Shown one piece after another: positions 22,198-30,578 of a stretch of 30,747 nt of DNA (the stretch's first letter is position 1; each line of letters opens with the position of its first letter). Under the pieces are notes generated by a model that was not told the DNA's origin, did no database searches, and saw only the letters and a list, made by a program, of their open reading frames with translations. Source of the DNA: an uncultured Oscillospiraceae bacterium (GTDB taxonomy: Bacteria; Bacillota; Clostridia; Oscillospirales; Oscillospiraceae). The translations under genes and the position numbers were made by a program. The stretch covers positions 1 through 30,747 of the forward strand of contig CAKUJA010000013.1 in assembly GCA_934661135.1 (NCBI GenBank), in the 5' to 3' direction.

Positions 22198-23061
22198 TTA
22201 CTGCTTCAGTCTGGGGTCCAGCGCGTCGCGCAGGCCATCGCCCAGCATATTGAACGAAATGACAGTGATCATGATCATGACGCCGGGGAATGTGACGACC
22301 GGCCAGAAATCGCGGATGTATGCCTTGCCCTGTGAGAGCATACAACCCCATTCCGGCGTGGGCGGCTCAATGCCGAGGCCGATGAAGCTGAGCATGGCGA
22401 TGGTCAGGATCGCATTGACGATGCTGAGCGTTGCCTGCACAAAGATCGGCGAGAGCGCGTTCGGCAGAATGTGCTTGAGGATGATGCGGCGGTTGTTCGC
22501 GCCGATTGAGGTCGCAGCCTCGACATATTCCGTCTCCTTGACGGTAATAACCGAGGCGCGGGAGACGCGCGCGAACGTCGGGATATTGGAGATGGCGATG
22601 GCGATTGCCGTTTGCAACTGGCCATTGCCGAGCGCCGAGGAGATGGAGATCGCGAGCAGCAGCGACGGCACCGCCATGAAGCCGTCGAGCAGACGCATGA
22701 CGACCGTCTCATAGGTCCCGCCGAAGTAGGCGGCTGTGACGCCAAGTGTGACGCCGCAGACAATGCTGATTGTGACCGACATCAGCGCGATGACGAGCGA
22801 CACGCGCGCGCCATAGATAATGCGGCTGAAAATATCGCGGCCCAGATCGTCCGTGCCCATAAGATGCGCAGCGGACGGGTAGGCAAAAATTTCATTATAA
22901 TTGGGTTCATCATAGCGGTACGGCGCGACAAAGTCTGCAAAGACCGCCATAAAGACGATGATCGCGATGATGATGAGTCCGAGCATCGCGGTCTTGCTCT
23001 TTCGGAGCCGTTTCCAGACGAGGCTGCCGGGCCGACGCTTTTTGGTTTTTGTTTGATTCAC
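22198..23061 (-). CDS. Peptide-type ABC transporter permease (DppC/OppC)
   Basis: 287 aa with an N-terminal cytoplasmic arm, a first membrane segment (AMLGLIIIAIIVFMAVFADF) and about five more. The HLMGTDDLGRDIFSRIIYGA box is diagnostic of OppC-type permeases, and the EAA loop that contacts the ATPase lies in YVEAATSIGANNRRIILKHI. It sits 3 bp after dppB. Confidence 0.94.
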   Translation of the reverse strand: MNQTKTKKRRPGSLVWKRLRKSKTAMLGLIIIAIIVFMAVFADFVAPYRYDEPNYNEIFAYPSAAHLMGTDDLGRDIFSRIIYGARVSLVIALMSVTISIVCGVTLGVTAAYFGGTYETVVMRLLDGFMAVPSLLLAISISSALGNGQLQTAIAIAISNIPTFARVSRASVITVKETEYVEAATSIGANNRRIILKHILPNALSPIFVQATLSIVNAILTIAMLSFIGLGIEPPTPEWGCMLSQGKAYIRDFWPVVTFPGVMIMITVISFNMLGDGLRDALDPRLKQ

Positions 23062-23064
23062 TGC

Positions 23065-24072
23065 TCAGCCCTCCCCGGTTTTCTTGGAATCGGACAGGGA
23101 TTCGACCACTGCCTTTTCTGCGGTCTGCCGCTTCACCTTCGGCTTGATGTACTGCGATTTGATACGCGGATCAATGTAGGCGTAGAGGATATCCACGAGC
23201 AGATTGATCAGGCAGAACGTCAGTGCGCAGAAGAGAATCGCTCCCTGAATGATCGGATAGTTTCTCGCATAGATCGCGTTGACGATCAGCGAGCCGAGGC
23301 CGGGAATAGAGAAGATGTTCTCCACAACGATCGAACCGGCCAGTGTACGGCCAAGCTGGATGCCGATGATCGTGATGACCGGGATAAGCGTGTTCTTCAG
23401 GCCGTGCTTGAAGATGACCGCGCCCTCGCCCAGACCCTTGGCTCTCGCCGTGCGCATATAATCCTGCCGGATGACCTCCAGCATGGCCGAGCGCGTGGTA
23501 CGCGTAATGGTCGAGATTGGGATCGTGGCGATCGCGATGGATGGAAGAACCCAGTACTGCGGCCCATAGAAGCCGGAGGATGGGAACCAGCTCAGATTGA
23601 GGGCAAACACCAGCATGAGCATCAGACCGAGCCAGAAGGAGGGGATCGAAACGCCCACCAGCGACAGGAATGTTGCGATGTAGTCAAACACGGAATACTG
23701 CTTGACCGCCGATATGATGCCCAGTGTAATTCCTACCACCGTTGCGATCGCCATACTACATAGCGTCAGCAGCAGTGTGGTCGGAAACCGGCCGAGAACC
23801 TCGCTGATCACGGATTTGCCGGTTTTATAGGATGTGCCAAAGTCGAATTTTGTGACGATGTTTTTGATGTACCGAAAAAGCTGTTCAAAATAGGAATCGT
23901 TCAGGCCAAGTTCTTCGCGCTTCGCGTCGATCTGCGCCTGTGACGCCTCCGGACCAAGAATGTCGCTTACAGGGTCACCGTCGCTGAAATAGTTGATCGA
24001 GAAGACCAAAATGATGACAAACAGCATCGTCGGGATCATCAGCAGAAGCCGTTTGAGAATATATTTGTGCAA
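23065..24072 (-). CDS. Peptide-type ABC transporter permease (DppB/OppB)
   Basis: 335 aa, six membrane segments. It starts MHKYILKRLLLMIPTMLFVI, and the EAA loop is YMRTARAKGLGEGAVIFKHG, both typical of DppB. After the last segment a basic tail of about 40 residues (KSQYIKPKVKRQTAEKAVVE onward) extends beyond the usual end. The gene is separated from dppA by a 202-bp gap with a stable hairpin. Confidence 0.93.
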   Translation of the reverse strand: MHKYILKRLLLMIPTMLFVIILVFSINYFSDGDPVSDILGPEASQAQIDAKREELGLNDSYFEQLFRYIKNIVTKFDFGTSYKTGKSVISEVLGRFPTTLLLTLCSMAIATVVGITLGIISAVKQYSVFDYIATFLSLVGVSIPSFWLGLMLMLVFALNLSWFPSSGFYGPQYWVLPSIAIATIPISTITRTTRSAMLEVIRQDYMRTARAKGLGEGAVIFKHGLKNTLIPVITIIGIQLGRTLAGSIVVENIFSIPGLGSLIVNAIYARNYPIIQGAILFCALTFCLINLLVDILYAYIDPRIKSQYIKPKVKRQTAEKAVVESLSDSKKTGEG

Positions 24073-24165
24073 AGCGACATACCCTCCTTTCTGACTGCAA
24101 TGTAGTTTCCTGCGCGCGGCGCAGTGCCGCCGGATTTCTGCCCCGCAGGAGGGCCAAAGGGAATT

Positions 24166-24188
24166 TGAAGGGGGCGTGAAGCCCCCTT
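24166..24188 (-). terminator. Intercistronic hairpin between dppA and dppB
   Basis: GAAGGGGGC (24166-24174) and GCCCCCTTC (24180-24188) form a stem with a 5-base loop and no long T tract. In many ABC operons such a stem stabilises receptor mRNA or lowers readthrough, so that the receptor is made in excess over the permease. Confidence 0.6.
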
Positions 24189-24274
24189 CAGTGTGTGTTT
24201 GTCAACGTGACATACCGTTTGGAACGTTCGCAAAGCTGTCCACCGCCGCTTTCGCACGGCGGACGGGCGAAGGA

Positions 24275-25867
24275 TTATTCAAAGGTGATGTACTTCAGAT
24301 CGGGCTGAACGCCGACGTTCGGGACAAAGCCCTTGACATAGGACTTCGTGGAGTAGTTGATGATGTTTTCCACCAGCGGGATCTCGATGGCGTGCTCCTT
24401 GATGTAATCCTGAAGCTCGGCATAGATCTCAATACGCTTCTCGGTGTCGGTCTCGCTGCGACCCTTAACAAGCAGCTCGTTGACGGTCTCGTCCTGCGTA
24501 CTGACGGTAACATAGCCGCTTTCGGCGTACAGGTGCATATAGTTCTGGTCAGGATCGTAGGTATCAGCGGTCAGGTTGTACGGAGCAGAGTCCGCGGAGC
24601 CGTCGCGCAGCTTGGTGCCTCTCCAGGTGGCAGCGTCGTACTGCTCAATGGTCATGTCGATGCCGACCTCGGCGAGGAACGCCTTCACGGCCTCAGCGGT
24701 CTTGATGCTGGCGGCGACGTTCGGGCAGACAGTGTTGAAGCTGAAGCCGTCGGGATAGCCGGCCTCGGCGAGGAGCTGCTTGGCAAGCTCAACGTCGTAC
24801 TCATAGCCGCCCTCGTTCTTGTAACCGAAGATGGAGGAAGGCATGGAGCTGGTGGCAACGATAGCGCCTTCGCCGTAAGCAGCCTTGCAGACGCTTGTGG
24901 CGTCGATGGCATGGGCGATGGCAAGACGAACCTTCTCATTGGCGAGGATGGGGTTGCCCTCATTGAACGCCATGTAGACAACCTTGGTGCTGGGAACCTG
25001 ATAGACGGAGATGCCTTCCGTTTCCTTGAAACGGGTGACGTCGGCGATGTTCAGGCTGTCGGTGATGTCAATGCCGCCGGTCTCAAGCTCGATGGCACGA
25101 GCGCTGTTGTCGTTGATGATGCGGAGGTTCAGCGTCTTGTAAGCAGGCTTGTGACCCCAGTATTCGTCGTTGCGGGTAAGGGTAATGTGGTCACCGGAGA
25201 CCCACTCCACGAACTTGAACGCGCCGGAACCGATCGGCTCACGGCCGAAGGTGGTCTCGTCGACGGATTCTGCGTAGCTCTTGCAGACGATGCCGGAGAT
25301 GGCGTTGGCCAGAATGTTCAGCGCACTGGCATACGGGGTCTTCAGCTTGATCGTCAGGTGGGTGTCATCGGTCACGACGGTTGCGTCCGGATCGAAGCTC
25401 GCGAAAAGCGTCGCTGTGGCGTTGCCGACCGCGCATCTCTGCAGCGTGTAGGCCACGTCTTCCGCCGTCAGCTTTTCGCCGTTGTGGAAGGTGACGTCGT
25501 CACGAAGCGTGACGTCCAGCGTCAGTTCGTCAGCCCAGCTCCACTCGGTGGCGAGGTTCGGCTCGATCTCCTTGGTCTCTTCGTTGACCACAAAGAGCGT
25601 ATCGTAGATCTGCTTGTCCGTCATCTTGGTGACGAGCAGGGAGTCGTTCTGCGGATCGAGCTTGCCGGGTTCCTGCGGCATACCGTAGTTCAGCGTGTCG
25701 CGGGTTTCGCTGTCAGTGCTCTCCGGAGCGGAGGTGTTGGAGTCCGCGTCGGTCGCCGTCTGGTCGTTATCGGCAGCGGGCTGCTTGGAGCTGCAAGCGG
25801 TCAGCACACAGGCAAATGCCATGCAGAGCGCGAGCAGCAACGCGATCAATCTCTTGTTGTTCTTCAT
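24275..25867 (-). CDS. Peptide-type ABC transporter substrate-binding lipoprotein (DppA/OppA, SBP family 5)
   Basis: 530 aa from the ATG at 25867 (GAAGGGGAAC upstream); the longer frame to 25936 overlaps the M20 gene. The lipoprotein signal ends LTAC-SSK, followed by an acidic low-complexity linker rich in Asp/Thr/Ser. The mature part has the family 5 pattern: PQNDSLLVTKMTDKQIYDTL, LATEWSWADELTLDVTLRDD and VTFHNGEKLTAEDVAYTLQR. This class binds peptides, nickel chelates, opines or other small ligands. Context next to ATC hydrolase, M20 amidase and cysteine desulfidase points to a sulfur-containing peptide or thiazoline-type ligand, by inference only. Confidence 0.94.
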   Translation of the reverse strand: MKNNKRLIALLLALCMAFACVLTACSSKQPAADNDQTATDADSNTSAPESTDSETRDTLNYGMPQEPGKLDPQNDSLLVTKMTDKQIYDTLFVVNEETKEIEPNLATEWSWADELTLDVTLRDDVTFHNGEKLTAEDVAYTLQRCAVGNATATLFASFDPDATVVTDDTHLTIKLKTPYASALNILANAISGIVCKSYAESVDETTFGREPIGSGAFKFVEWVSGDHITLTRNDEYWGHKPAYKTLNLRIINDNSARAIELETGGIDITDSLNIADVTRFKETEGISVYQVPSTKVVYMAFNEGNPILANEKVRLAIAHAIDATSVCKAAYGEGAIVATSSMPSSIFGYKNEGGYEYDVELAKQLLAEAGYPDGFSFNTVCPNVAASIKTAEAVKAFLAEVGIDMTIEQYDAATWRGTKLRDGSADSAPYNLTADTYDPDQNYMHLYAESGYVTVSTQDETVNELLVKGRSETDTEKRIEIYAELQDYIKEHAIEIPLVENIINYSTKSYVKGFVPNVGVQPDLKYITFE

Positions 25868-25884
25868 GTTGTTCCCCTTCTCAG

Positions 25885-27081
25885 TTAACTTTGTTTGTCG
25901 CCTTCGGCGTGATTTTCCAGCCAGCGGATGGCGCAATGCGCTGTCGTTGCGGCGCCCGCCGGCATTGAATCCTCATTGTAGATGACCTTCGGGTTGTGGG
26001 AGCCAGTGGTATAACCCTCGGCGGCGCTGCCGCCGCTGAGGAACGCAAAGATCCCCGGCACCAGCGCGGTCACTTTCGCGAAGTCCTCCGAACCCATGCG
26101 GGTCGGCATATCCTGAACCTGCTCTGCCGGGAGGATCTCCCGCAGATAGGACTGCATTTCCCGAACCATCGCGGTATCGTTTACGAGCGGAGGAAGCTCC
26201 GTCTCAAAGTCAATATCCACTGTGGCACGCATCGCATCGGCGGTCTTGGTGACAATGTCAACCAGCCGCTTCTTGACGAACGCGCGTGTGTCACTGTTCA
26301 GCGTGCGGATTGTGCCGCGCAGAAACGCCTCATCCGGAATGCTGTTGGCCGTGCTGCCGCCTCCGATCTGGCCGATGGTGAGCACGAAGGTCTCCTGCGG
26401 CGCGATCTCGCGGCTGTTGATTGCCTGCAGCAATGTGTGCAGATGGCAGACGATGTTGATCGGATCGATCGAGGTTTCTGGCCGGGCGCCGTGGCTTCCG
26501 CGGCCGTGCACCGTGATACGGAACATATCGTTCGAGGCCAGCGTCACGCCAGGACTGATCGCAACGGTACCAGTCGGCAGTTGCGTGGCAACCGCCATAT
26601 GCAGTCCCATTGCCGCATCGACCTTCGGATTTTCGAGCACCCCCGCTTCAATCATGCGCTCCGCACCCGCGCCGATCTCCTCGGCAGGCTGGAAACAAAG
26701 CTTCACGCAGCCGTGGATCTCATCACGGCGCTCGGACAGGATCTTGGCCGCCCCCAGCAGCATCGCTGTGTGCATATCGTGGCCACAGGCGTGGTTCATG
26801 CCCTTTTTCTTGCTGCAAAACGGAAGGCCGCTGCATTCATCCATGAAGAGCGCATCCATATCCGCGCGCAGAAGAATGGTTTTGCCGGGTTTTGCGCCCT
26901 CGACCAGCGCGACAACGCCGCCGCCGAGCTGCTTGGGTTTCAGTCCGAAGCTCTCCAGCTTCTGCATAACAAAGGCCACGGTTTCCGGCTGATCGGGACC
27001 GGCCTCCGGGTTGGTGTGGATCTGCCGCCGCCACGCGACCAGCTCGTCCTTCAGGCTCAGCGCCCGCTCATAAGCATTCAA
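25885..27081 (-). CDS. M20-family amidohydrolase (M20D, hippurate/IAA-amino acid hydrolase-like)
   Basis: 398 aa. Metal-binding and catalytic motifs are visible: LLRADMDALFM, MNHACGHDMHTAMLLGAAK (the Cys-Gly-His-Asp box), FQPAEEIGAGAERM, GLHMAV, the dimerisation-domain His in GRGSHGARPE, and GSEDFAKV plus TGSHNP near the end. Such enzymes cleave the amide bond of N-acyl or N-carbamoyl amino acids in the cytoplasm. It is the first gene of the run with dppABCDF (17 bp before dppA). In the known Pseudomonas ATC route, an N-carbamoyl-L-cysteine amidohydrolase follows ATC hydrolase; this protein could fill that place, though it belongs to a different M20 branch. Confidence 0.92.
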   Translation of the reverse strand: MNAYERALSLKDELVAWRRQIHTNPEAGPDQPETVAFVMQKLESFGLKPKQLGGGVVALVEGAKPGKTILLRADMDALFMDECSGLPFCSKKKGMNHACGHDMHTAMLLGAAKILSERRDEIHGCVKLCFQPAEEIGAGAERMIEAGVLENPKVDAAMGLHMAVATQLPTGTVAISPGVTLASNDMFRITVHGRGSHGARPETSIDPINIVCHLHTLLQAINSREIAPQETFVLTIGQIGGGSTANSIPDEAFLRGTIRTLNSDTRAFVKKRLVDIVTKTADAMRATVDIDFETELPPLVNDTAMVREMQSYLREILPAEQVQDMPTRMGSEDFAKVTALVPGIFAFLSGGSAAEGYTTGSHNPKVIYNEDSMPAGAATTAHCAIRWLENHAEGDKQS

Positions 27082-27168
27082 CGATCAGACACCCCTCTCC
27101 AAAACAGCTTCGCGCCGGGGCGTCGTGCCGTTTTAGAAAATCTCATAAATTCTAAATTGCTATTTCGC

Positions 27169-27197
27169 AGTGTATCGGTGTTTTCGACAATTCGCAA
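27169..27197 (-). promoter_or_regulatory. Promoter of the M20-dpp-dapA-like operon
   Basis: TTGCGA (27197-27192) and TACACT (27174-27169) are 17 bp apart on the minus strand. The -35 is weak. A motif shared with the cdsB region lies immediately upstream, as expected for activator-dependent transcription. Confidence 0.5.
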
Positions 27198-27204
27198 TAT
27201 CCAG

Positions 27205-27230
27205 ATATGCATTGTATCGTTTGTAACAAT
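27205..27230. promoter_or_regulatory. Candidate operator, site 1
   Basis: ATATGCATTG (27205-27214) runs into TGTATCGTTTGTAAC (27213-27227). Both words recur upstream of the ATC hydrolase and cdsB genes. ATTGT-N10-ACAAT (27211-27230) is a perfect inverted repeat. Its centre is about 55 bp upstream of the predicted operon start, a typical activator position. Confidence 0.55.
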
Positions 27231-27254
27231 CCATCCAATGCCACACAGCGCGCG

Positions 27255-27992
27255 TCAGGCATCTTCCAGTACGGCGCGGCAAAGCTTCGCCGACGGCTCC
27301 GTAAGCGGATATGCCGCAGCAAAGGAACGGACATATCCGGCACCGAATGTCTTGCAAAATTCAGTCAAGGCGTCTCGTGCCGCCTCAACCCCCGCTTCCC
27401 TCAGAAGCTTCTGCAGCTCCTCCGTCATGGTGGAGAAAAGGTGTCCGGTATGATAATCGTAGTTGAGAATGGAGCCGCTGGCGAGGCTGGCACGCTTTTC
27501 CTGAATATAGCGCTCGTTCTCCGCGTCCATCGGGAAGCCCCAGTGCATATCGCAGTACGGCTCGCCCCAGCTCATCAGGCCGTTGATCTGCACCTCGTAA
27601 TCGGGACTGAAGCTGCGGGTCAGCGTCTTATCAATGTCAAGGCAATAATATTTTCCGTATTCCAGCAGACCATGCTGCCGCCATGCGTCGACCCACGCGC
27701 ACTTTTGGACGTGGATCACAAATTCCGGCTCTTTCTGGGCCGGAACGGAGTTCATCTGGCCGGGGCGCGAACTGCGCTCGTTGTATGCCTGATAATTGCG
27801 GGGGGTCAGCGGGTCGCCGTTCGCAAGACAGCGCGCCGCCATACGCCCACCGCGCTGGCTGCCATAGGCGCGCACACAGGCGCGGATCGTCTGCTCGCCC
27901 GACTCCGGCCAGCGTTCAAACACCGTTTTAGCCATCAGGCCAAAGAGCACCGCGTGCTGCTCGATATCACATGAAAATTGCGTCTGGTTCAT
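27255..27992 (-). CDS. L-2-amino-thiazoline-4-carboxylic acid hydrolase-family protein
   Basis: 245 aa, matching the ATC hydrolase family (PF14196-like) from memory of its motifs: YGSQRGGRMA (43-52), then QKCAWVDAW (Cys98, Trp100), YYCLDIDKTL (Cys117, Asp121) followed by FSPDYEVQ, and GEPYCDMHW (Cys147, Asp148). In Pseudomonas the enzyme opens the ring of L-ATC to give N-carbamoyl-L-cysteine, on the way to cysteine. The family is large and most members are untested, so another thiazoline or amidine substrate is possible. It has its own promoter, lies 173 bp upstream of the M20 gene, and diverges from the cysteine desulfidase gene, which fits a role in releasing cysteine. Confidence 0.82.
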   Translation of the reverse strand: MNQTQFSCDIEQHAVLFGLMAKTVFERWPESGEQTIRACVRAYGSQRGGRMAARCLANGDPLTPRNYQAYNERSSRPGQMNSVPAQKEPEFVIHVQKCAWVDAWRQHGLLEYGKYYCLDIDKTLTRSFSPDYEVQINGLMSWGEPYCDMHWGFPMDAENERYIQEKRASLASGSILNYDYHTGHLFSTMTEELQKLLREAGVEAARDALTEFCKTFGAGYVRSFAAAYPLTEPSAKLCRAVLEDA

Positions 27993-28295
27993 GGTTTAGT
28001 TCTCCCCTTTCGCGCCGCCTCTCGCGGAGACGGTCACACTCGGGCGTTAGTATAGCACCGAGAACGCAAGTGTGCAAATCTTTTTTCGCGCCGTTTCACA
28101 TATTCCCCTACTATATTGGTGTGCGTTTTAGCATATGCATTGCCATTTGTCAATCGACTGCGTGAGAAAATGTTCCTTTCAGAGACCTGTATCGTTTGTT
28201 ACTGCACCTGTCCGGTATGCATGATAGAATTCGAATCAAAATGGTGTATTTCCTGTTCAGAATGCACAAATTCAAGGCAAAAGGAGTTCGGCAAA
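27993..28295. promoter_or_regulatory. Divergent control region of the ATC hydrolase and cdsB genes
   Basis: These 303 bp are AT-richer than the genes. They hold the minus-strand promoters described, ATATGCATTG (28133-28142), TGTATCGTTTGTTAC (28188-28202) and a further TATGCAT (28216-28222). For cdsB, TAGAAT (28225-28230) could be a -10 without a good -35. The shared motif then lies about 42 bp upstream of the start, a class II activator position. This is inference from spacing. Confidence 0.5.
28049..28077 (-). promoter_or_regulatory. Promoter of the ATC hydrolase-family gene
   Basis: TTGCAC (28077-28072) and TATACT (28054-28049) have a 17-bp spacer. A second possible minus-strand promoter, TTGACA (28153-28148) with TAAAAC (28130-28125), also spaced 17 bp, has ATATGCATTG in its spacer. 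Confidence 0.7.
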
Positions 28296-29564
28296 GTGAA
28301 AGAGCAGATCTACGCGGCATACACCGCGATCTTGAAGGAGGAGCTGATCCCGGCGCTTGGCTGCACGGAGCCAAGTGCCGTCGCGTTTACCGCAGCGAAG
28401 GCGAGCGAGCTGCTGGGGCGCCGCCCGGAGCATCTCACGGTGGAGTGCAGCGGCAATATCATCAAAAACGTCAAGGGGGTTATCGTTCCGGCCTCGAACG
28501 GCCGCAAGGGCATTGACACGAGCGCCGTGCTCGGTATGCTGACCGGGCACAGCGAGCTCGGACTGGAGCTGCTGTCGACGGTCACACCGGACATACTTGA
28601 CCAACTGCAACCGCTGCTGGATCAGGGCATCTGCACGGTCAAGCTGATCGAAAACGTGCCGAACCTGAACATCCGCGTAACCGCCACCGCCGGAACGGAC
28701 ACCGCGATCGCGGAGGTCGCCAACGGGCACACGCATCTGGTGCATCTGGAGAAAAACGGCGAGGTTCTGCTCCACGAGGATGTGTCCAAGCAGGCGGCGC
28801 AGAGCGGCAGCCGCGCGCTGCTCAACATGGAGGACATCTATGACTATGCGCTGCACGCGCCGCTGGACGAGGTCGGCCCGATTGTGGATCGGCAGGTGGA
28901 ATACAACTGCAAGATCTCTCAGGAGGGGCTGCGCGGGGACTATGGTGCAAACGTGGGACGGTGTCTGCTGGCTGCGTATGGCGATGCGTTGCAAAACCGC
29001 GCGCGAGCCGCGGCTGCCGCAGGCAGCGACGCCCGGATGGGCGGCTGTATGCTGCCGGTCGTCATCAACTCCGGCAGCGGCAATCAGGGCATGACCGTCA
29101 GCATCCCTGTTGCGGAGTATGCCAAGGCGATGTCCGCTGATCGGGATACGCTGCACCGTGCGCTGCTGCTGTCCAATTTGACAGCGATCTATCTTAAATC
29201 CGGGATCGGTAAGCTTTCGGCGTACTGCGGCGCGGTTGGTGCGGCGGTCGGCGCAGGCGCCGCAATCACCTGGCTGCGCGGCGGCGATTATGCCGCGATC
29301 TCCCGCACGGTGACAAACGCACTGGCTGATGTGTCCGGTATTGTGTGTGACGGCGCAAAGGCCTCCTGCGCGGCAAAAATTGCCTCTGCGCTGGATGCAG
29401 CGCTGCTTGCGGGCAGTATGGCGGAGCGGAAGCAAACCTTTGCCCCGGGCGAGGGCTTGGTTGCGGACAGCGTCGATCAGACTATCCAGAACATCAGTCG
29501 CCTTGGCCGCGACGGTATGCGGACAACAGACGTTGAGATCCTCAATATCATGATCGGGCAATAA
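28296..29564 (+). CDS. L-cysteine desulfidase, CdsB/YhaM (UPF0597) family
   Basis: 422 aa from a GTG at 28296, chosen for the AAAAGGAG site upstream; the open frame to 28116 crosses promoter DNA. The family breaks L-cysteine into pyruvate, H2S and ammonia using a [4Fe-4S] cluster. The three expected ligand regions are present: LIPALGCTEPSAVA (Cys23), SAYCGAVGAA and GIVCDGAKASCAAKIA. NSGSGNQGMTVSIPV is the conserved central box, and GMRTTDVEILNIMI ends the chain. Related annotation as serine dehydratase alpha-like is common. It diverges from the ATC hydrolase gene and faces the Crp/Fnr gene. An internally deleted relative lies at 4403-4615. Confidence 0.9.
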   Translation: MKEQIYAAYTAILKEELIPALGCTEPSAVAFTAAKASELLGRRPEHLTVECSGNIIKNVKGVIVPASNGRKGIDTSAVLGMLTGHSELGLELLSTVTPDILDQLQPLLDQGICTVKLIENVPNLNIRVTATAGTDTAIAEVANGHTHLVHLEKNGEVLLHEDVSKQAAQSGSRALLNMEDIYDYALHAPLDEVGPIVDRQVEYNCKISQEGLRGDYGANVGRCLLAAYGDALQNRARAAAAAGSDARMGGCMLPVVINSGSGNQGMTVSIPVAEYAKAMSADRDTLHRALLLSNLTAIYLKSGIGKLSAYCGAVGAAVGAGAAITWLRGGDYAAISRTVTNALADVSGIVCDGAKASCAAKIASALDAALLAGSMAERKQTFAPGEGLVADSVDQTIQNISRLGRDGMRTTDVEILNIMIGQ

Positions 29565-29572
29565 CAACAAAC

Positions 29573-29602
29573 GGCACATGGCTGCGGCTGCAGCCATGTG
29601 CC
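29573..29602. terminator. Hairpin between cdsB and the Crp/Fnr gene
   Basis: GGCACATGGCTGC and GCAGCCATGTGCC form a perfect 13-bp stem with a GGCT loop between convergent genes. T tracts are weak on both sides, so termination efficiency is uncertain. Confidence 0.7.
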
Positions 29603-29613
29603 ACGGATTCCTG

Positions 29614-30300
29614 TTATTGCTTTTTTTCTGACAGATATTGCTGATACTGCCGTCGGTTGACCTGCAGCTTACGGTTGACCATACGCAAAAATCCCTCGCT
29701 GTATAGCTCGGACAGTTGGCGGCTGATCGTCACACGCGCGACGCCGACGATCTCTCCCAGCTCGTAGTGCGTATAATGGATCTTCAGGTCATACCAATTC
29801 GGATCGGAGAGGTTGTCCAGATCGACGGATGCACAGAGCAGCCGTTTCAATCGGTTTTTGCAGGAGTTGAAGGTCAGATTCGCCGTTTCATAGCGGAGGA
29901 TCAGTGTCTTGTGCGCAAGGCAGCGCATCAGCGTCTCGCGGAATTTATCACACTCATCAACCAGCTTGGCACAGGTGGCATATGGGATCATGTAGAGTCG
30001 GCTCTGCTTCTCCGTCTGAGAATAGAGGTCGGTAGACAGGCCGAGCAAAAACGGCGTTTCGCCGAAAAACCATCCCTTGGTCAGCGTATACAGCAGCTTG
30101 ACGTTGCCGTTTTCGTTGTCCATATAATGCTTGGTGCGGCCCTCGCTGATGTAATAGACACACTCCAGATGATCCCCCGGATAGGAAAAGACCTTCTTGG
30201 CCGGATAGATCACTTCTTTACTGACCGGTCGGAGCATCGCTTCGATTGCCGGATCATAGAGATCTGGCGCCGTCAATGTTGTACGTTCAAAGCCTTCCAT
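29614..30300 (-). CDS. Crp/Fnr-family transcriptional regulator
   Basis: 228 aa from the ATG at 30300 (AAGGGAG upstream); the longer frame to 30504 runs through a repeat. The N-terminal half is a cyclic-nucleotide-binding-like beta barrel (KVFSYPGDHLECVYYISEGR, GWFFGETPFLLGL). The long dimer helix follows, and the C-terminal HTH is YELGEIVGVARVTISRQLSE, then LYSEGFLRMVNRKLQVNRRQ. It lacks the Cys cluster that defines oxygen-sensing FNR. Position beside cdsB and the shared operator-like motifs make it the natural regulator of the cysteine block. Its effector is unknown. Confidence 0.9.
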   Translation of the reverse strand: MEGFERTTLTAPDLYDPAIEAMLRPVSKEVIYPAKKVFSYPGDHLECVYYISEGRTKHYMDNENGNVKLLYTLTKGWFFGETPFLLGLSTDLYSQTEKQSRLYMIPYATCAKLVDECDKFRETLMRCLAHKTLILRYETANLTFNSCKNRLKRLLCASVDLDNLSDPNWYDLKIHYTHYELGEIVGVARVTISRQLSELYSEGFLRMVNRKLQVNRRQYQQYLSEKKQ

Positions 30301-30360
30301 TATGGATCTCCCTTCCGCGCGAACGCAGCTAAGGGCGCGTCGGCAATTGCAATTTGCTTT

Positions 30361-30389
30361 ATTATAAAAGATTTCGACGCATTTTACAA
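30361..30389 (-). promoter_or_regulatory. Promoter of the Crp/Fnr gene
   Basis: TTGTAA (30389-30384) and a perfect TATAAT (30366-30361) with a 17-bp spacer. Confidence 0.78.
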
Positions 30390-30411
30390 GCACCAGTTCT
30401 CCGGTATTGCC

Positions 30412-30575
30412 TAAGGTGTATCCGAAAACGCATGATGTGACCGGCAGCGAGGGATTTTTGCGTTGAACAAGACATTTTTTCACGGAGATTCTGACGTATT
30501 TCAAGGAAAACTGCCGCAGCGCAGTGCAAAAAGGCTCGCTGTCCGGGTGCGTTGGGCATTTTCAGATACACCCTA
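30412..30575. repeat. Foldback repeat, full copy (164 bp)
   Basis: It runs from TAAGGTGTATCCGAAAA to TTTTCAGATACACCCTAA, with the interior order of the copy at 8942 (GTGACCGGCAGCGAGGGATT, apical GACGTATTTCAAGG, GCTGTCCGGGTGCGTTGGGC). The apical stem carries more changes than in the other copies. It sits just upstream of the Crp/Fnr promoter. Confidence 0.85.
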
Positions 30576-30578
30576 AGA

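Noticed and set aside
24176..25888. 570-aa open frame on the plus strand opposite dppA
   Set aside because: It is antisense to a clear family 5 receptor gene, has no recognised motifs, and is a GC-codon shadow.
25996..27453. 485-aa open frame opposite the M20 and ATC hydrolase genes
   Set aside because: It crosses two real genes and their promoter region and has repeat-like Arg/His-rich composition of a shadow frame.
28272..29597. 441-aa minus-strand frame opposite cdsB
   Set aside because: Antisense to a well-supported enzyme with all its motifs; no ribosome site.
30301..30504. N-terminal extension of the Crp/Fnr protein
   Set aside because: The extension runs through the promoter and into the foldback repeat; the ATG at 30300 has a ribosome site.
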